From NCBI GenBank assembly GCA_963729215.1, contig CAVSND010000007.1, positions 1-59,534 on the forward strand: a stretch of DNA of 59,534 bases, read 5' to 3'. Below are positions 51,274 through 59,490 of the stretch, piece by piece. The notes beneath the pieces were generated by a model that saw only the letters and a program-made list of their open reading frames with translations, searched no databases and was not told where the DNA came from. The DNA is from CAVQJU01 sp963729215. GTDB lineage: Bacteria; Acidobacteriota; Vicinamibacteria; Vicinamibacterales; CAVVIG01. The translations under genes and the position numbers were made by a program. Each line of letters opens with the position of its first letter. The first letter of the stretch is position 1.

Positions 51274-52173
51274 CTACGGGATCACGCGCGCGCCCGTCAC
51301 GAACCGCTGATAGGCCGTGAAGTCCTGCTTGATGAGCAGGCGCGGGGTGCCGCCCCCGCGAATGACGGACATCATCTCGATCGATTCCGGCAGCAGCACC
51401 AGCTCCTCGGGATCCGAAAAGGCGACCGCCTTATACCGGATGGTCGAGTCGGCGCGTTCGAGCGTGAGCCAGGAGTTCGCGCCCCTCCTGCGTTGAGACG
51501 CCGGCACGTCGATTTCGTAGGGGCCGCGCACCGTTTCGTCGATGCGCAGCACGTCGCCCGTCGCGGTGTCGACCCAGAGACGTCCCGTCGTGCGCGACGG
51601 CACGTTGATCGAGACGCAGGAGTCGTTCCATTTGATCTCGGGCGGCGGCGAACCCACCGGTCCGTAGTCGATCATCACCGCGGCGCGCCCGTTGGTGCGG
51701 CCGCTGCCCTTGTAGGTGAACTTGTATTCCGGCTGATGGTGCGGCAGCAGGAACGAGAGGGGATCGAGCGACACCGGCTTCGGGTCGAGGCAGCCGGGTT
51801 CTTCGTTCGGCTTCGGCGGACGGCCGTCGATCGACATCAGCTGGCGCAGGACGTTGGCTTCGGGCACCGTATCGCCGTTCGAGGAATCCCACGACACGCG
51901 CAGCTCGTAGACAAGCTTGCGGATGTGCATGGCGCCGCCGAAATTCAAATCCATCGGCTGGAGGCGGACGGTTTCGACGCACAGGATGCTTTGCGCGCGC
52001 GCGAAGTAGGCCTCGACGCGTTCGCCGATGCGTGCGAGCAGGCCGGCGAGATCGATCGGCGCCGACGCCGCGTCGTTGTCTTTTGCGGCGTCTTTTGCCG
52101 CGATCAACGGCGCGGCCGCCAGGACGGCGGCAAGAACAACCGCGGCGTATGCGGGGCGGGCGGCGCTCGGCAC
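51274..52173 (-). CDS. Uncharacterised exported acidobacterial protein
   Basis: 299 residues, GTG start, signal peptide MPSAARPAYAAVVLAAVLAA ending APLIAAK. A coiled stretch (IDLAGLLARIGERVEAYFAR) precedes CVETVRLQPMDLNFGGAMHI and a series of beta strands (TTGRLWVDTATGDVLRIDET; DSTIRYKAVAFSDPEELVLL; LPESIEMMSVIRGGGTPRLL). The strand pattern resembles LolA/outer-membrane lipoprotein-sorting folds, but I cannot assign it. Four cysteines lie in the mature part. No operon partner is obvious. Confidence 0.7.
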   Translation of the reverse strand: MPSAARPAYAAVVLAAVLAAAPLIAAKDAAKDNDAASAPIDLAGLLARIGERVEAYFARAQSILCVETVRLQPMDLNFGGAMHIRKLVYELRVSWDSSNGDTVPEANVLRQLMSIDGRPPKPNEEPGCLDPKPVSLDPLSFLLPHHQPEYKFTYKGSGRTNGRAAVMIDYGPVGSPPPEIKWNDSCVSINVPSRTTGRLWVDTATGDVLRIDETVRGPYEIDVPASQRRRGANSWLTLERADSTIRYKAVAFSDPEELVLLPESIEMMSVIRGGGTPRLLIKQDFTAYQRFVTGARVIP

Positions 52174-52317
52174 GCCACAGCCTAACCCAAACCCGGCGGG
52201 AATTTGCTAAACTGACAGTTTGGTGACTGAGTAACCGGGCTGGCAGGTCGACTGCCCTCCGGATTACAAAATCACCCGATCACCCAATTCCAATTGTTGC
52301 GGGATCGGCCCTCCTGT

Positions 52318-52393
52318 GGTGGGTATAGCTCAGCGGTAGAGCGCCGGACTGTGGCTCCGGAAGTCGCGGGTTCGAACCCCGTTACCCACCCCA
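52318..52393 (+). tRNA. tRNA-His (GTG anticodon)
   Basis: A full cloverleaf. Acceptor GTGGGTA pairs with TACCCAC, the extra G-1 at 52318 faces C at 52390, and CCA is encoded at 52391-52393. The anticodon stem CCGGA/TCCGG holds GTG at 52351-52353, and the T-loop is TTCGAAC. The 5' spacer contains ATCACCCGATCACCCAATTC-type word repeats. Confidence 0.95.
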
Positions 52394-52474
52394 TCCAACT
52401 CGTTCCAGCTGAACGACTTCGATCACGAACCCTCTACTCGCGAGCAGGCGCGGCGCCGCCGAGCAGCTTCACGT

Positions 52475-53794
52475 TCAGCGCCCCTCCGGCAAGACCATCT
52501 CCTCGAGTGCGCTGTCCACGGCGGCATCGCTCAGAGCGGCGCTCCCGCCGCGTTCGATCTGGAACTGCGCCGAGCGTCGCATCAGTTCTTTGATGAACGC
52601 GGGACTCGCCCCATTTGTGCGCTTCACGATGAGGTCCAGGACGGGTGCCGGGACGTCGAGGCCTCGCGCATAGAGCGCAGCCAGCTTCGCCCGGCCGTCC
52701 GCGTCGGCCAGCGGAAACTCGATCGCCTGATCGATGCGCCCCGGCCGCGATGCCAGCGCGGGCTCGAGTTCGTCCGGACGATTCGTCGTCAGGATGAACA
52801 GGACGTCGGCGTCCTCGCGCAATCCGTCCATCTCGTTCAACAGCTTGTTGAGCAGCGATTCCTGGCCCGGATGCTCCATGCGGCCGCGGTCGCGCGCAAT
52901 CAGGTCGACGTCCTCGATCACCATGATCGACGGCTGCAGAAACCGCGCGAGGCGAAAGTACTCGCCCACAAAGAACAGGTGCTCGGCTGTGACGAGCAGC
53001 GTCGTGTGATCACTCAACTGCGAAGCCAGATAATGAATCGTGTGGGTCTTGCCGGTTCCCGGCGGGCCGTAAAACAGCAGCCCCTTCTTCCCTGAGAACC
53101 GAAGGGCCTTGATGGCGCTCCGGTTCGCGACGAAACTCTCGATGTTGTGCTCGAGGAGCGCCAGCGTATTCGGCGGCAGGATCACGTCTTCGCGCGCGAC
53201 CTTGCGCAAACGATGCACGTTGACGGCGCCGCCGCGGCCGGAATAGTTGAACTGGTTCTCGAGGGACAGGACGCGGCCTCGATACGTCTTCCCCGCGCCG
53301 ACCCGCAGCTCGAGATCCCGGAAGAACTCTTGCGAGTGCGCGGCGCCTGCCTCTCCAATCGGCACCGCGACCTCGACGTGGACGCCGCCCACGACACCAT
53401 GGCGGATCGAGGGGCCAAGGAGAACCGCGAAAGGAAGACGGCCGCTGCGCGAGAGCCAGAGGCCGTTCTTGAGGCAGCGGACGGGCAGCTCGTCACCCAC
53501 GTCAACGTCGTCGTGCTGGAGCGGCCCCAGGTCCATCTGAAACGGTCCCGGCGAGAACAACTGCGCCAGCGTCGGCGTCTCGTGGCCCATCTGCGAGTGC
53601 ACGCCGAGCAGGGTCGTGCCAGACTTTCCGGAAAAGATCTGCTCGAGCGCGGCCTGCACGTCGACCCGCGACGTGACCGGAAATTCGCGGGCGGCCGTGG
53701 CTATGTCTCCGGCCGAGCGGCTTCCGAAGTGCTTCTGGAGCGCCTTTCGAAGCGCCGACTTGCCGAAGAGCACGCCGCTGATGAACCCGCTCAT
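52475..53794 (-). CDS. AAA+ ATPase
   Basis: 439 residues. The carboxyl half is an AAA domain with Walker A GPPGTGKT (near 245; LLFYGPPGTGKTHTIHYLAS), Walker B IMVIEDVDLIARDR, sensor 1 FILTTNRPDELEPAL and arginine finger RPGRIDQ. The first 200 residues are an unassigned domain (VHSQMGHETPTLAQLFSPGP; LLGPSIRHGVVGGVHVEVAV), the region where related ATPases hold substrate-recognition modules. It may remodel a protein partner. ATG 53794 is supported by TGCTAGGAT nine bases upstream. It stands alone. Confidence 0.85.
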   Translation of the reverse strand: MSGFISGVLFGKSALRKALQKHFGSRSAGDIATAAREFPVTSRVDVQAALEQIFSGKSGTTLLGVHSQMGHETPTLAQLFSPGPFQMDLGPLQHDDVDVGDELPVRCLKNGLWLSRSGRLPFAVLLGPSIRHGVVGGVHVEVAVPIGEAGAAHSQEFFRDLELRVGAGKTYRGRVLSLENQFNYSGRGGAVNVHRLRKVAREDVILPPNTLALLEHNIESFVANRSAIKALRFSGKKGLLFYGPPGTGKTHTIHYLASQLSDHTTLLVTAEHLFFVGEYFRLARFLQPSIMVIEDVDLIARDRGRMEHPGQESLLNKLLNEMDGLREDADVLFILTTNRPDELEPALASRPGRIDQAIEFPLADADGRAKLAALYARGLDVPAPVLDLIVKRTNGASPAFIKELMRRSAQFQIERGGSAALSDAAVDSALEEMVLPEGR

Positions 53795-53803
53795 CCCTAC
53801 GGG

Positions 53804-53809
53804 ATCCTA
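53804..53809 (-). promoter_or_regulatory. Extended -10 box TGCTAGGAT for the AAA ATPase
   Basis: TAGGAT preceded by TGC, nine bases before ATG 53794 on the minus strand. Nearly identical to the CHRD gene element at 33821. Confidence 0.5.
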
Positions 53810-53901
53810 GCACTTCAGTTGAACCTGACGACGAGCTCCTCCACCAGACTGACACACGCCGACATCACTACCCACCTGTTCGTCGGCGTCGTGCCGAGAC
53901 G

Positions 53902-54306
53902 CTACTGCGTGACAACGACCGTGGCGGTCTCGTTCGCGTGGAGCGTGCAGTGATAGGCGTACGTACCGACGGTGTTGAACGTGACTCCGTCGCCATTGTC
54001 ACTGTGCGCGCTGGTCGGCGAGATGCTTCCGGTATCGAATACGCCGGGGTCCGTGGCGCTGTGGGCAATCGTGTCCGAGTTCAACCAGTTCACTGTCTGG
54101 CCGGCTTTCACCATCACTGGATTTGGTGAATACACACCGTTCCTGATTGTTACAGTGAGCAGGTTGGGTGGATTCGTGCCCTCGGGATTGGTTGGTGAGA
54201 TCGGGGAGGTGGGGCTGTTTGAGCTGCCGCATCCGATTGCGAAGAGCGCGAGCAGGATGATTGCCCCGAGCGTAGTTCGCGTGCCGGTGGAATGGGTCAA
54301 GACCAT
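53902..54306 (-). CDS. Cupredoxin-fold lipoprotein, plastocyanin-like
   Basis: 134 residues. A lipoprotein signal ends LLALFAIGC with Cys26, followed by a Ser/Pro linker. The cupredoxin domain has the first ligand in SDTIAHSATDPGVF and the loop YAYHCTLHANETATVVV. Cys and both His ligands are there, but the axial Met expected after the second His (H-x-x-M) is Glu. That predicts a non-standard copper site or loss of electron transfer. It would sit on the inner or outer membrane facing the periplasm. Confidence 0.8.
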   Translation of the reverse strand: MVLTHSTGTRTTLGAIILLALFAIGCGSSNSPTSPISPTNPEGTNPPNLLTVTIRNGVYSPNPVMVKAGQTVNWLNSDTIAHSATDPGVFDTGSISPTSAHSDNGDGVTFNTVGTYAYHCTLHANETATVVVTQ

Positions 54307-54395
54307 GTTCGAGTCGGGTGCAACGCGTGTGCCGACACGCTGCGCTGAACCTCAACGGCAACGACACAGATGGGCTGCCCGACTCAGTTCCTCCG

Positions 54396-54722
54396 CTAGT
54401 CGCGCTCGGTCATGTCGTAGGTCACAACCTTGCCGATGACGCCGTTCGAAAACTGGAAGTCGCGTATGTCAATCGACAAGTCGGCAAGGGCGAAACGAGT
54501 CCAGAGCCTCTGAAAGTCTTCGAGGATCATCTGTTCAGCGGCGGAGTCGTACGGCGTCCACAGCCCCTGCGAGGGACGGCTCGGCTTCAAGTGAATCTCA
54601 CGGAGATACGTCTCGGGCTCGAGGCGTGGTCGTCCCCCCTGGCGTTCGAAGCACGGGGAGAGTAAGTAAACGACGGGTCCGGACGTGGGCGGCGGCAACG
54701 CCCTCGGCGGTGGGACTGCCAC
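54396..54722 (-). pseudogene. Fragment of a BamA/Omp85-type POTRA domain
   Basis: The stretch PYDSAAEQMILEDFQRLWTR, FALADLSIDIRDFQFSNGVI and GKVVTYDMTERD matches the first POTRA repeats of acidobacterial BamA-like proteins, where the text normally continues (ERxRVKIVDY...). Here a stop comes directly after ERD, and no barrel follows downstream. The amino end also lacks a signal peptide and runs into Pro-rich sequence at the breakpoint near 54725. It is a 100-residue remnant. Confidence 0.6.
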
Positions 54723-54748
54723 ACCGCAAACCGCGAGGGCTGTTACGG

Positions 54749-55099
54749 GTTGGTCACATCTTTTTCAGTCCTGTACGAATTCGATCGCAGGGTCCGCCGA
54801 TTCCCGCGGCCGCGCTTGCGCCAATGGCGGTAACGCCCCGGTTTCAGCGCAGCGGCATCGGTACGCAGTTGGTTGAAGCCGGCCTCAGGGCTTGCGTCGA
54901 GCAGGGCTATCAACTGGTCGTGGTTGTAGGGCATCCTCGCTTTTACCAGCGGTTTGGATTCAGCCGCGCGGCAGGAGCCGGCCTGGAGTCGGTGTATTCC
55001 GGGGCTGGCGATGCCTTCATGGTCATCGAGTTGGCGGCTGGCGTGCTCAAGGGGCGCACGGGAGTCGTCGAATATCCCGATGAATTCGCGGATGTCTGA
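54749..55099 (+). pseudogene. GNAT N-acetyltransferase lacking its N-terminal third
   Basis: From VGHIFFSPVRI the frame follows the usual YhbS-like GNAT family: LAPMAVTPRFQRSGIGTQLV (the acetyl-CoA pyrophosphate loop, here RSGIG), CVEQGYQLVVVVGHPRFYQR and FGFSRAAGAGL. It ends in DAFMVIELAAGVLKGRTGVV at the normal length. The first 50-60 residues are replaced by unrelated DNA shared with the BamA fragment's edge. The frame stays open upstream, so a chimeric product is possible. Confidence 0.65.
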
Positions 55100-55105
55100 G
55101 GAGAG

Positions 55106-55507
55106 ATGATCCGCCGAGCGAACGTTCATCGTGCTGTGTTCATCGCCGCCGGACTCTACAACATCGCCTGGGGGATCTGGAGTGCAGGCGATCCTCAGTG
55201 GTTCTTTCGGTTCACCCGGATGCCGATGGCCAACTATCCGGCCATCTTCGCGTGCCTGGGCATGGTCGTCGGGCTGTACGGCATCCTCTATCTCGACGTC
55301 GCCCGCCGGCCGGAGCGCGGCTGGCTGATCGCCGCCGTGGGACTCACCGGAAAGTGTCTCGGACCCGTGGGGATGGTCTGGCTGATCCGAACCGGAGTCT
55401 GGCCGCCGTCGGCGCTGGTGCTGTGCGTCACCAACGATTTCATCTGGTGGATCCCGTTTGGGCTGTACCTGCATGACGCATGGCCGGCCTTTCGCCGTGA
55501 CGCCTGA
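55106..55507 (+). CDS. Small four-helix membrane protein
   Basis: 133 residues, seven bases after the GNAT stop. Four membrane helices are predicted (FIAAGLYNIAWGIWS; IFACLGMVVGLYGILYLDVA; WLIAAVGLTGKCLGPVGMVW; ALVLCVTNDFIWWIPFGLYL). QWFFRFTRMPMANYPAIFAC is recognisable in short acidobacterial proteins sometimes mislabelled as peroxidase-related. No function is known to me. It starts a run of short, same-strand genes. Confidence 0.65.
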   Translation: MIRRANVHRAVFIAAGLYNIAWGIWSAGDPQWFFRFTRMPMANYPAIFACLGMVVGLYGILYLDVARRPERGWLIAAVGLTGKCLGPVGMVWLIRTGVWPPSALVLCVTNDFIWWIPFGLYLHDAWPAFRRDA

Positions 55508-55606
55508 CTCGGGCTGGAGGCGGCACTGCGAGCGGCCGGATGGAACTTTTCGGGAGATTCCTGCGTAAGCCAAGTCACTGGAAAAGATGGATCCGCCAGG
55601 GAGAGG

Positions 55607-56038
55607 ATGATGGCGATGCGCGGAATCCGCTGGAAATGGATCGTCGCGGCCGGCTTCCTCGCCGAAGCAACAGTCTTCGCGGTCTTTTTTCTTCTGCTCT
55701 TCGCGGCAACCGCCGCAGGTGTTCCCGGAATCGCGCGGCCCATGGGTACGCTGGACTATATCGACGCCCTGGTGTCCTCGTTCGTCACGGTGTTCTTCTT
55801 CACGCTGTGGGTCGGCAAACGAATCGAATCTGCATTTGTCCTGCACGGCGTGCTGATCGGCATGTTCGGCATCCTTCTGTTCGGTATCATGTGGCTCGCA
55901 ACGACCAAATCGCTGGCGCAGCCTCCCCTGTATGTCATGGCTCATGGTTTGAAGGTACTTGGCGGAATTGCCGGCGGCCTGGTTGCCGAGAAGCGACAGC
56001 GACGCATCCTGTCACTCCAGCCAAATGACCAATACTGA
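55607..56038 (+). CDS. Small membrane protein
   Basis: 143 residues with four hydrophobic helices (WIVAAGFLAEATVFAVFFLL; LVSSFVTVFFFTLWVGKRIE; VLIGMFGILLFGIMWLATTK; YVMAHGLKVLGGIAGGLVAE). A good GGAGAGG lies before the ATG. No family recognised; neighbours give no clear clue. Its end overlaps the start of the hydrolase by 14 bases. Confidence 0.65.
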   Translation: MMAMRGIRWKWIVAAGFLAEATVFAVFFLLLFAATAAGVPGIARPMGTLDYIDALVSSFVTVFFFTLWVGKRIESAFVLHGVLIGMFGILLFGIMWLATTKSLAQPPLYVMAHGLKVLGGIAGGLVAEKRQRRILSLQPNDQY

Positions 56039-56933
56039 ATGCCGTGAGATCACGTTGCGTGACGGACGAACATTGGCCTACGCCGAATACGGCAGCCCGA
56101 ACGGGCTGCCGATTATCCATTGTCACGGCACACCAAGTTCCCGCGTTGAAGGCGACCTGACGTTCAGTAACACGCTGGCGGTCGAACTCGGCGTGCGGAT
56201 TATCGTGCCGGACCGGCCGGGAATGGGTCGATCGGATTTCCAACCGAACCGCCGCATCGTCGACTGGCCGAACGACGTGCTGGAGCTGGCCTCGGCCCTC
56301 GGCCTCGAGACGTTCGCCGTGCTCGGTTCCTCCGGCGGCGCGCCGTACGCCGCCGCCTGCGCGGCCTTGATTCCGACCAGGATTCGAGTCGCCGGTCTGC
56401 TCGGCGGCGTGGCTCCTCTCGATGACCCAGGCGTCCTGGCGGCAATGAGCGCCCCGCTCCGGGTCATGGTCCGGCTCGCCAGATTTGCGCCGGGGGACCT
56501 GCGCGCACTCTTTCGTCTCAACCTGAGGGCCATGCGCGGCGGCGGGCAACGCGGAGGCGACCGGATGGCCGCTTCGTTTCCTGAGCCTGATCGGAGCCTG
56601 CTGCAACGTCCCGAAATCCGCGACGGCTTCATGGCGTGCTTTCAGGAGTCGTGCCGGCAGGGACCGCGAGGCCCGGTGTGGGACGTCAGGCTCATGGCAC
56701 AACCGTGGGGGTTCGATCTCGCCGTCATCAAGATCCCGGTTCTGCTCTGGCAAGGCGAGCGAGACGGCAACGTTCCCCTGGCGCATGGCCGGTATCTCGC
56801 CGCCGCGATCCCGACATGTCGCGCCACGTTCTACCCGGATGAGGCGCATCTCTCGTTGCCGCTGAATCATCAGCGGGACATTCTCAATGGGTTAAAGGGC
56901 GAGCCCGTACGACAACAGAGCAAGAAGGATTAA
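56025..56933 (+). CDS. Alpha/beta hydrolase
   Basis: 302 residues from ATG 56025. The fold is standard: ITLRDGRTLAYAEYGSPNGL, IIHCHGTPSSRVEGDLTF, IVPDRPGMGRSDFQPNRRIV, nucleophile elbow GSSGGAPYAAACAAL and the acid in LLWQGERDGNVPLAHG, with the histidine in YPDEAHLSLPL. No signal peptide. This subgroup (RPGMGRSDFQP) is widespread, with esterase or epoxide-related roles unproven. Overlap with the previous gene suggests translational coupling. Confidence 0.8.
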   Translation: MTNTECREITLRDGRTLAYAEYGSPNGLPIIHCHGTPSSRVEGDLTFSNTLAVELGVRIIVPDRPGMGRSDFQPNRRIVDWPNDVLELASALGLETFAVLGSSGGAPYAAACAALIPTRIRVAGLLGGVAPLDDPGVLAAMSAPLRVMVRLARFAPGDLRALFRLNLRAMRGGGQRGGDRMAASFPEPDRSLLQRPEIRDGFMACFQESCRQGPRGPVWDVRLMAQPWGFDLAVIKIPVLLWQGERDGNVPLAHGRYLAAAIPTCRATFYPDEAHLSLPLNHQRDILNGLKGEPVRQQSKKD

Positions 56934-57009
56934 ACGCAGAGATCGCTGAGATTGCAGGGCCTCGTTGGATCCCGAAAAAACTCTGCGATCTCGGCGATCT
57001 CTGCGTTTT
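56933..57009 (+). terminator. Long imperfect hairpin with a T-run
   Basis: 56933-56957 pairs with 56983-57007 over 25 bases with only two G-U type mismatches (AACGCAGAGATCGC... against ...GCGATCTCTGCGTT). TTTT lies at its end. It is composed of GCAGAGATCG/CGATCTCTGC words, so it is both a terminator candidate and a word-repeat spacer. Confidence 0.75.
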
Positions 57010-57060
57010 GATCTTCTCTCGATCTAACATGGCACGCACCTGGAGACTGGACAGCGTCTG

Positions 57061-57627
57061 ATGAAAACGTATCCGTACACGATCGAAAACGGTTCGGGCG
57101 AAGAGCTCGTCTTTCTACGCGTCGCAGGCGCCGGGTCTAGCGAACGTCTCGAGGTCGAGGTACGCGCTCAGCCTGGCGCCGGTCCGCCGATGCACGTCCA
57201 TTATCTTCAGGAAGAAGCCATGACCGTGGTGTCCGGCAAGCTCGGGTTTCAGACTGCCGGCGAGGAACCCCGCTATGCCGGGCCTGGCGAGACGAAGATT
57301 TTTGCGGCCGGCGTCGGCCACCGCTGGTGGAACGCCGGCGCGACGGAGCTGCACTGCACCGGATGGGCCAGGCCGCCGCACAACGTGGAGTACTTCCTCA
57401 CGGCCGTCTTCGGTTCGATGAAGCGGGTTGGGAAAAAACGCCCGGACTTCTTCGACGCCGCATTCCTACTGACGCGCTATCGGTCGGAAATACGCATGCT
57501 CGACATTCCGGCGATCGTGCAAACGGTGGCTTTTCCGGTCCTCCTGGCAATCGGTAGGCTCGTTGTCAAGTACGACCGATTTCAAGGTGCGCCCGAGCCC
57601 GTCCAGCCGTCACAAGCCGGCCGTTAG
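57061..57627 (+). CDS. Cupin-domain protein with C-terminal hydrophobic segment
   Basis: 188 residues. The cupin motifs are GPPMHVHYLQEEAMTVVSGK (motif 1, two His and two Glu) and KIFAAGVGHRWWNAGATELH (motif 2, His). The carboxyl part (AIVQTVAFPVLLAIGRLVVK) could lie against or cross the membrane. Such proteins bind a metal and have many roles, including dioxygenase and isomerase. The preceding spacer has TCTAACATGGCACGCACCTG, which recurs in variant form after the beta-lactamase gene. Confidence 0.75.
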   Translation: MKTYPYTIENGSGEELVFLRVAGAGSSERLEVEVRAQPGAGPPMHVHYLQEEAMTVVSGKLGFQTAGEEPRYAGPGETKIFAAGVGHRWWNAGATELHCTGWARPPHNVEYFLTAVFGSMKRVGKKRPDFFDAAFLLTRYRSEIRMLDIPAIVQTVAFPVLLAIGRLVVKYDRFQGAPEPVQPSQAGR

Positions 57628-57685
57628 CCTGGCATCACATGTGACATCTGCTGAGTTGCGACATCGACGAGCCTCGCGAGGTTTC

Positions 57686-58024
57686 ATGAAAGCTCTGGCT
57701 GTCTTCGCGTTCGCGGTGGCCACGGCGCCGCTCACACGCGCCAACGCAGATGTCCCGGTGCAGTTGCGGGCGGAACAGGAGTCGCTTCTCCACATTGGCC
57801 AGACAGCGACGCTGCGCGTGCCGTCAAAAGGCCAGTTCTCGATCGATTCGGCCGGAGACGCATTGGTTCTGACCGAACGCAAACAGCAAAGAGGCGACAC
57901 CGTCTATGTCTACCGAGCGGCCAGAGTCGGAAACCATACGTTCGTGGCGACTCCGAAAAACCCGGGACCAGACGGATGCATCAGCTGCGTCACCATTCAC
58001 TGCTTCGTCAAGGTGATTCAATGA
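57686..58024 (+). CDS. Small exported protein with Cys-rich end
   Basis: 112 residues from ATG 57686 with a signal peptide (MKALAVFAFAVATAPLTRAN). The mature part is beta-rich (LLHIGQTATLRVPSKGQFSI; DTVYVYRAARVGNHTFVATP), an Ig-like pattern, ending GCISCVTIHCFVKVIQ with three cysteines and a His that might bind metal. Start chosen by the signal peptide; the longer open frame has no other support. Family unknown. Confidence 0.65.
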   Translation: MKALAVFAFAVATAPLTRANADVPVQLRAEQESLLHIGQTATLRVPSKGQFSIDSAGDALVLTERKQQRGDTVYVYRAARVGNHTFVATPKNPGPDGCISCVTIHCFVKVIQ

Positions 58025-58038
58025 CGTCAGGAGTGTGA

Positions 58039-58407
58039 GTGGGCTCGCATCCGGCAAACCTGGCGATTCGCTTCTTCCTGGAACTGGCCGCTCTGGTCGC
58101 TATGGGATTCTGGGGTTGGCGGCAAGGCGGGGGCATGACCCGTTATGTCCTCGCCGCGCTCGTGCCTCTTACCGCCGCGGCTCTCTGGGGGATCTTCGCC
58201 GTGCCAGGCGATCCGAGCCGGTCCGGGTCCGCGCTGGTTGCTGTGCCTGGCGCGCTCCGGCTCGGACTTGAGGCGGCATTCTTTGCATTTGCCGTGTGGG
58301 CCCTGTACCGGCTGGGAAACATTTCACTCGCTCGCACCATGGCAGCGGCCCTCGCTCTTCACTATGCTGTCTCCTACGATCGTCTCGCATGGCTGCTGCG
58401 TTCCTAA
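58039..58407 (+). CDS. YrdB-like (DUF2568) membrane protein
   Basis: 122 residues, GTG start. Four helices (IRFFLELAALVAMGFWGWRQ; YVLAALVPLTAAALWGIFAV; RLGLEAAFFAFAVWALYRLG; MAAALALHYAVSYD) and the NLAIRFFLELAAL opening match the YrdB family; function unknown. Fourteen bases after the previous stop, same strand. Confidence 0.75.
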   Translation: MGSHPANLAIRFFLELAALVAMGFWGWRQGGGMTRYVLAALVPLTAAALWGIFAVPGDPSRSGSALVAVPGALRLGLEAAFFAFAVWALYRLGNISLARTMAAALALHYAVSYDRLAWLLRS

Positions 58408-58422
58408 TCTCGAGACGAGCGC

Positions 58423-59490
58423 ATGAACTCACCCAAAGCCACTGCTGAGCCCTCAAGCCAGGAGGGCGTAAAAAGAAATCTGGCTTCGATCAGCTCCGCA
58501 ACTCGTAGACGACAGGCGGCGGTGGCTGTCAGCTGCGCGCTGGCAGCAGTCGCGCAGCTGCTCGCCGCCTCTCTCCAGCATCAGGCACTTCAGCAGGAAT
58601 TCGATCGCCTCGCGCGCGGGATCGACGGACGGGTCGGGATCTGCACCGCGGATTCGGCGGGCCTCTCGTGCGTCAACGGGGATCAGCGCTTCCCGCTTCA
58701 GAGTGTCATGAAGCTGCTCGTGGGCCTCGTTATCATGGATGCGGTCGATCACGGACGGCTTCACCTTCAAGACAGCCTCACGATCCGGAAACAGGATCTG
58801 AGCCTGGCCGTGCAACCGTTGGCCGCGCTCGTGACTGATGACGGGTTCCGGACAACTATCGACGACCTCGTACAACGCGCGATCGTCGACAGCGACAGCG
58901 CCGCGACCGATGTCCTGGTCGCGCGGCTCGGCGGGCCCGCAGCCGTGCAGGGCGTGCTCGATCGGCTTGGCCTGGCGGGCGTGCGTATCGACCGCGACGA
59001 GCGGCACCTCCAGACCGAAATCGCCGGCGTCGTCTGGCGTCCGGAGTACGTGGACAGCGCCGTCCTGAATCGCGCGTACGCCGCGGTCCCCGAAACGGTG
59101 CGCGATGCCGCCTATCGTGCCTATCAGGCCGATCCGCGAGACACCGCGACACCCACCGGCATGATTTCGCTGCTCCGATCGCTGGCAGAGGGCAAGCTGG
59201 TCTCCCCTCCGCTCACCCGCCGCCTGATCGAGATCATGGGCCAGACGGTCACGTTCCCCGATCGGCTGAAGGCGGGCCTCCAGGGCCGGTGGTCGCTCGC
59301 CCACAAGACCGGCACGAGCAGTACGTGGAAGGGCGTGACCGCCGCGACGAACGACGTGGGCATCTTGACGTCGCCGGATGGCGCGCTCGTGAGCGTGGCC
59401 GTCTTCATTGCTGACTCGCGAGCGTCGGAGGCGGATCGGGCACAGCTCATGGCGCGGGTGACCCGCGCGACGATTGGGAGCTTTCGCTGA
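58423..59490 (+). CDS. Class A-type beta-lactamase/penicillin-interacting serine hydrolase
   Basis: 355 residues. The signal or anchor helix is at about 30-50 (RRRQAAVAVSCALAAVAQLL). Active-site S94-V-M-K97 (FPLQSVMKLLVGLVIMDAVD), S157-D-S159 in place of SDN (AIVDSDSAATDVLVARLGG) and K295-T-G (SLAHKTGTSSTWKG) are in class A order. The loop around the catalytic Glu166 is not obvious; ERHLQTEIAGVVWRPEY occupies it, recalling divergent subclass A2 enzymes. It may hydrolyse beta-lactams or act as an endogenous peptidase-like enzyme. It is the last gene of the short-gene run. Confidence 0.8.
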   Translation: MNSPKATAEPSSQEGVKRNLASISSATRRRQAAVAVSCALAAVAQLLAASLQHQALQQEFDRLARGIDGRVGICTADSAGLSCVNGDQRFPLQSVMKLLVGLVIMDAVDHGRLHLQDSLTIRKQDLSLAVQPLAALVTDDGFRTTIDDLVQRAIVDSDSAATDVLVARLGGPAAVQGVLDRLGLAGVRIDRDERHLQTEIAGVVWRPEYVDSAVLNRAYAAVPETVRDAAYRAYQADPRDTATPTGMISLLRSLAEGKLVSPPLTRRLIEIMGQTVTFPDRLKAGLQGRWSLAHKTGTSSTWKGVTAATNDVGILTSPDGALVSVAVFIADSRASEADRAQLMARVTRATIGSFR

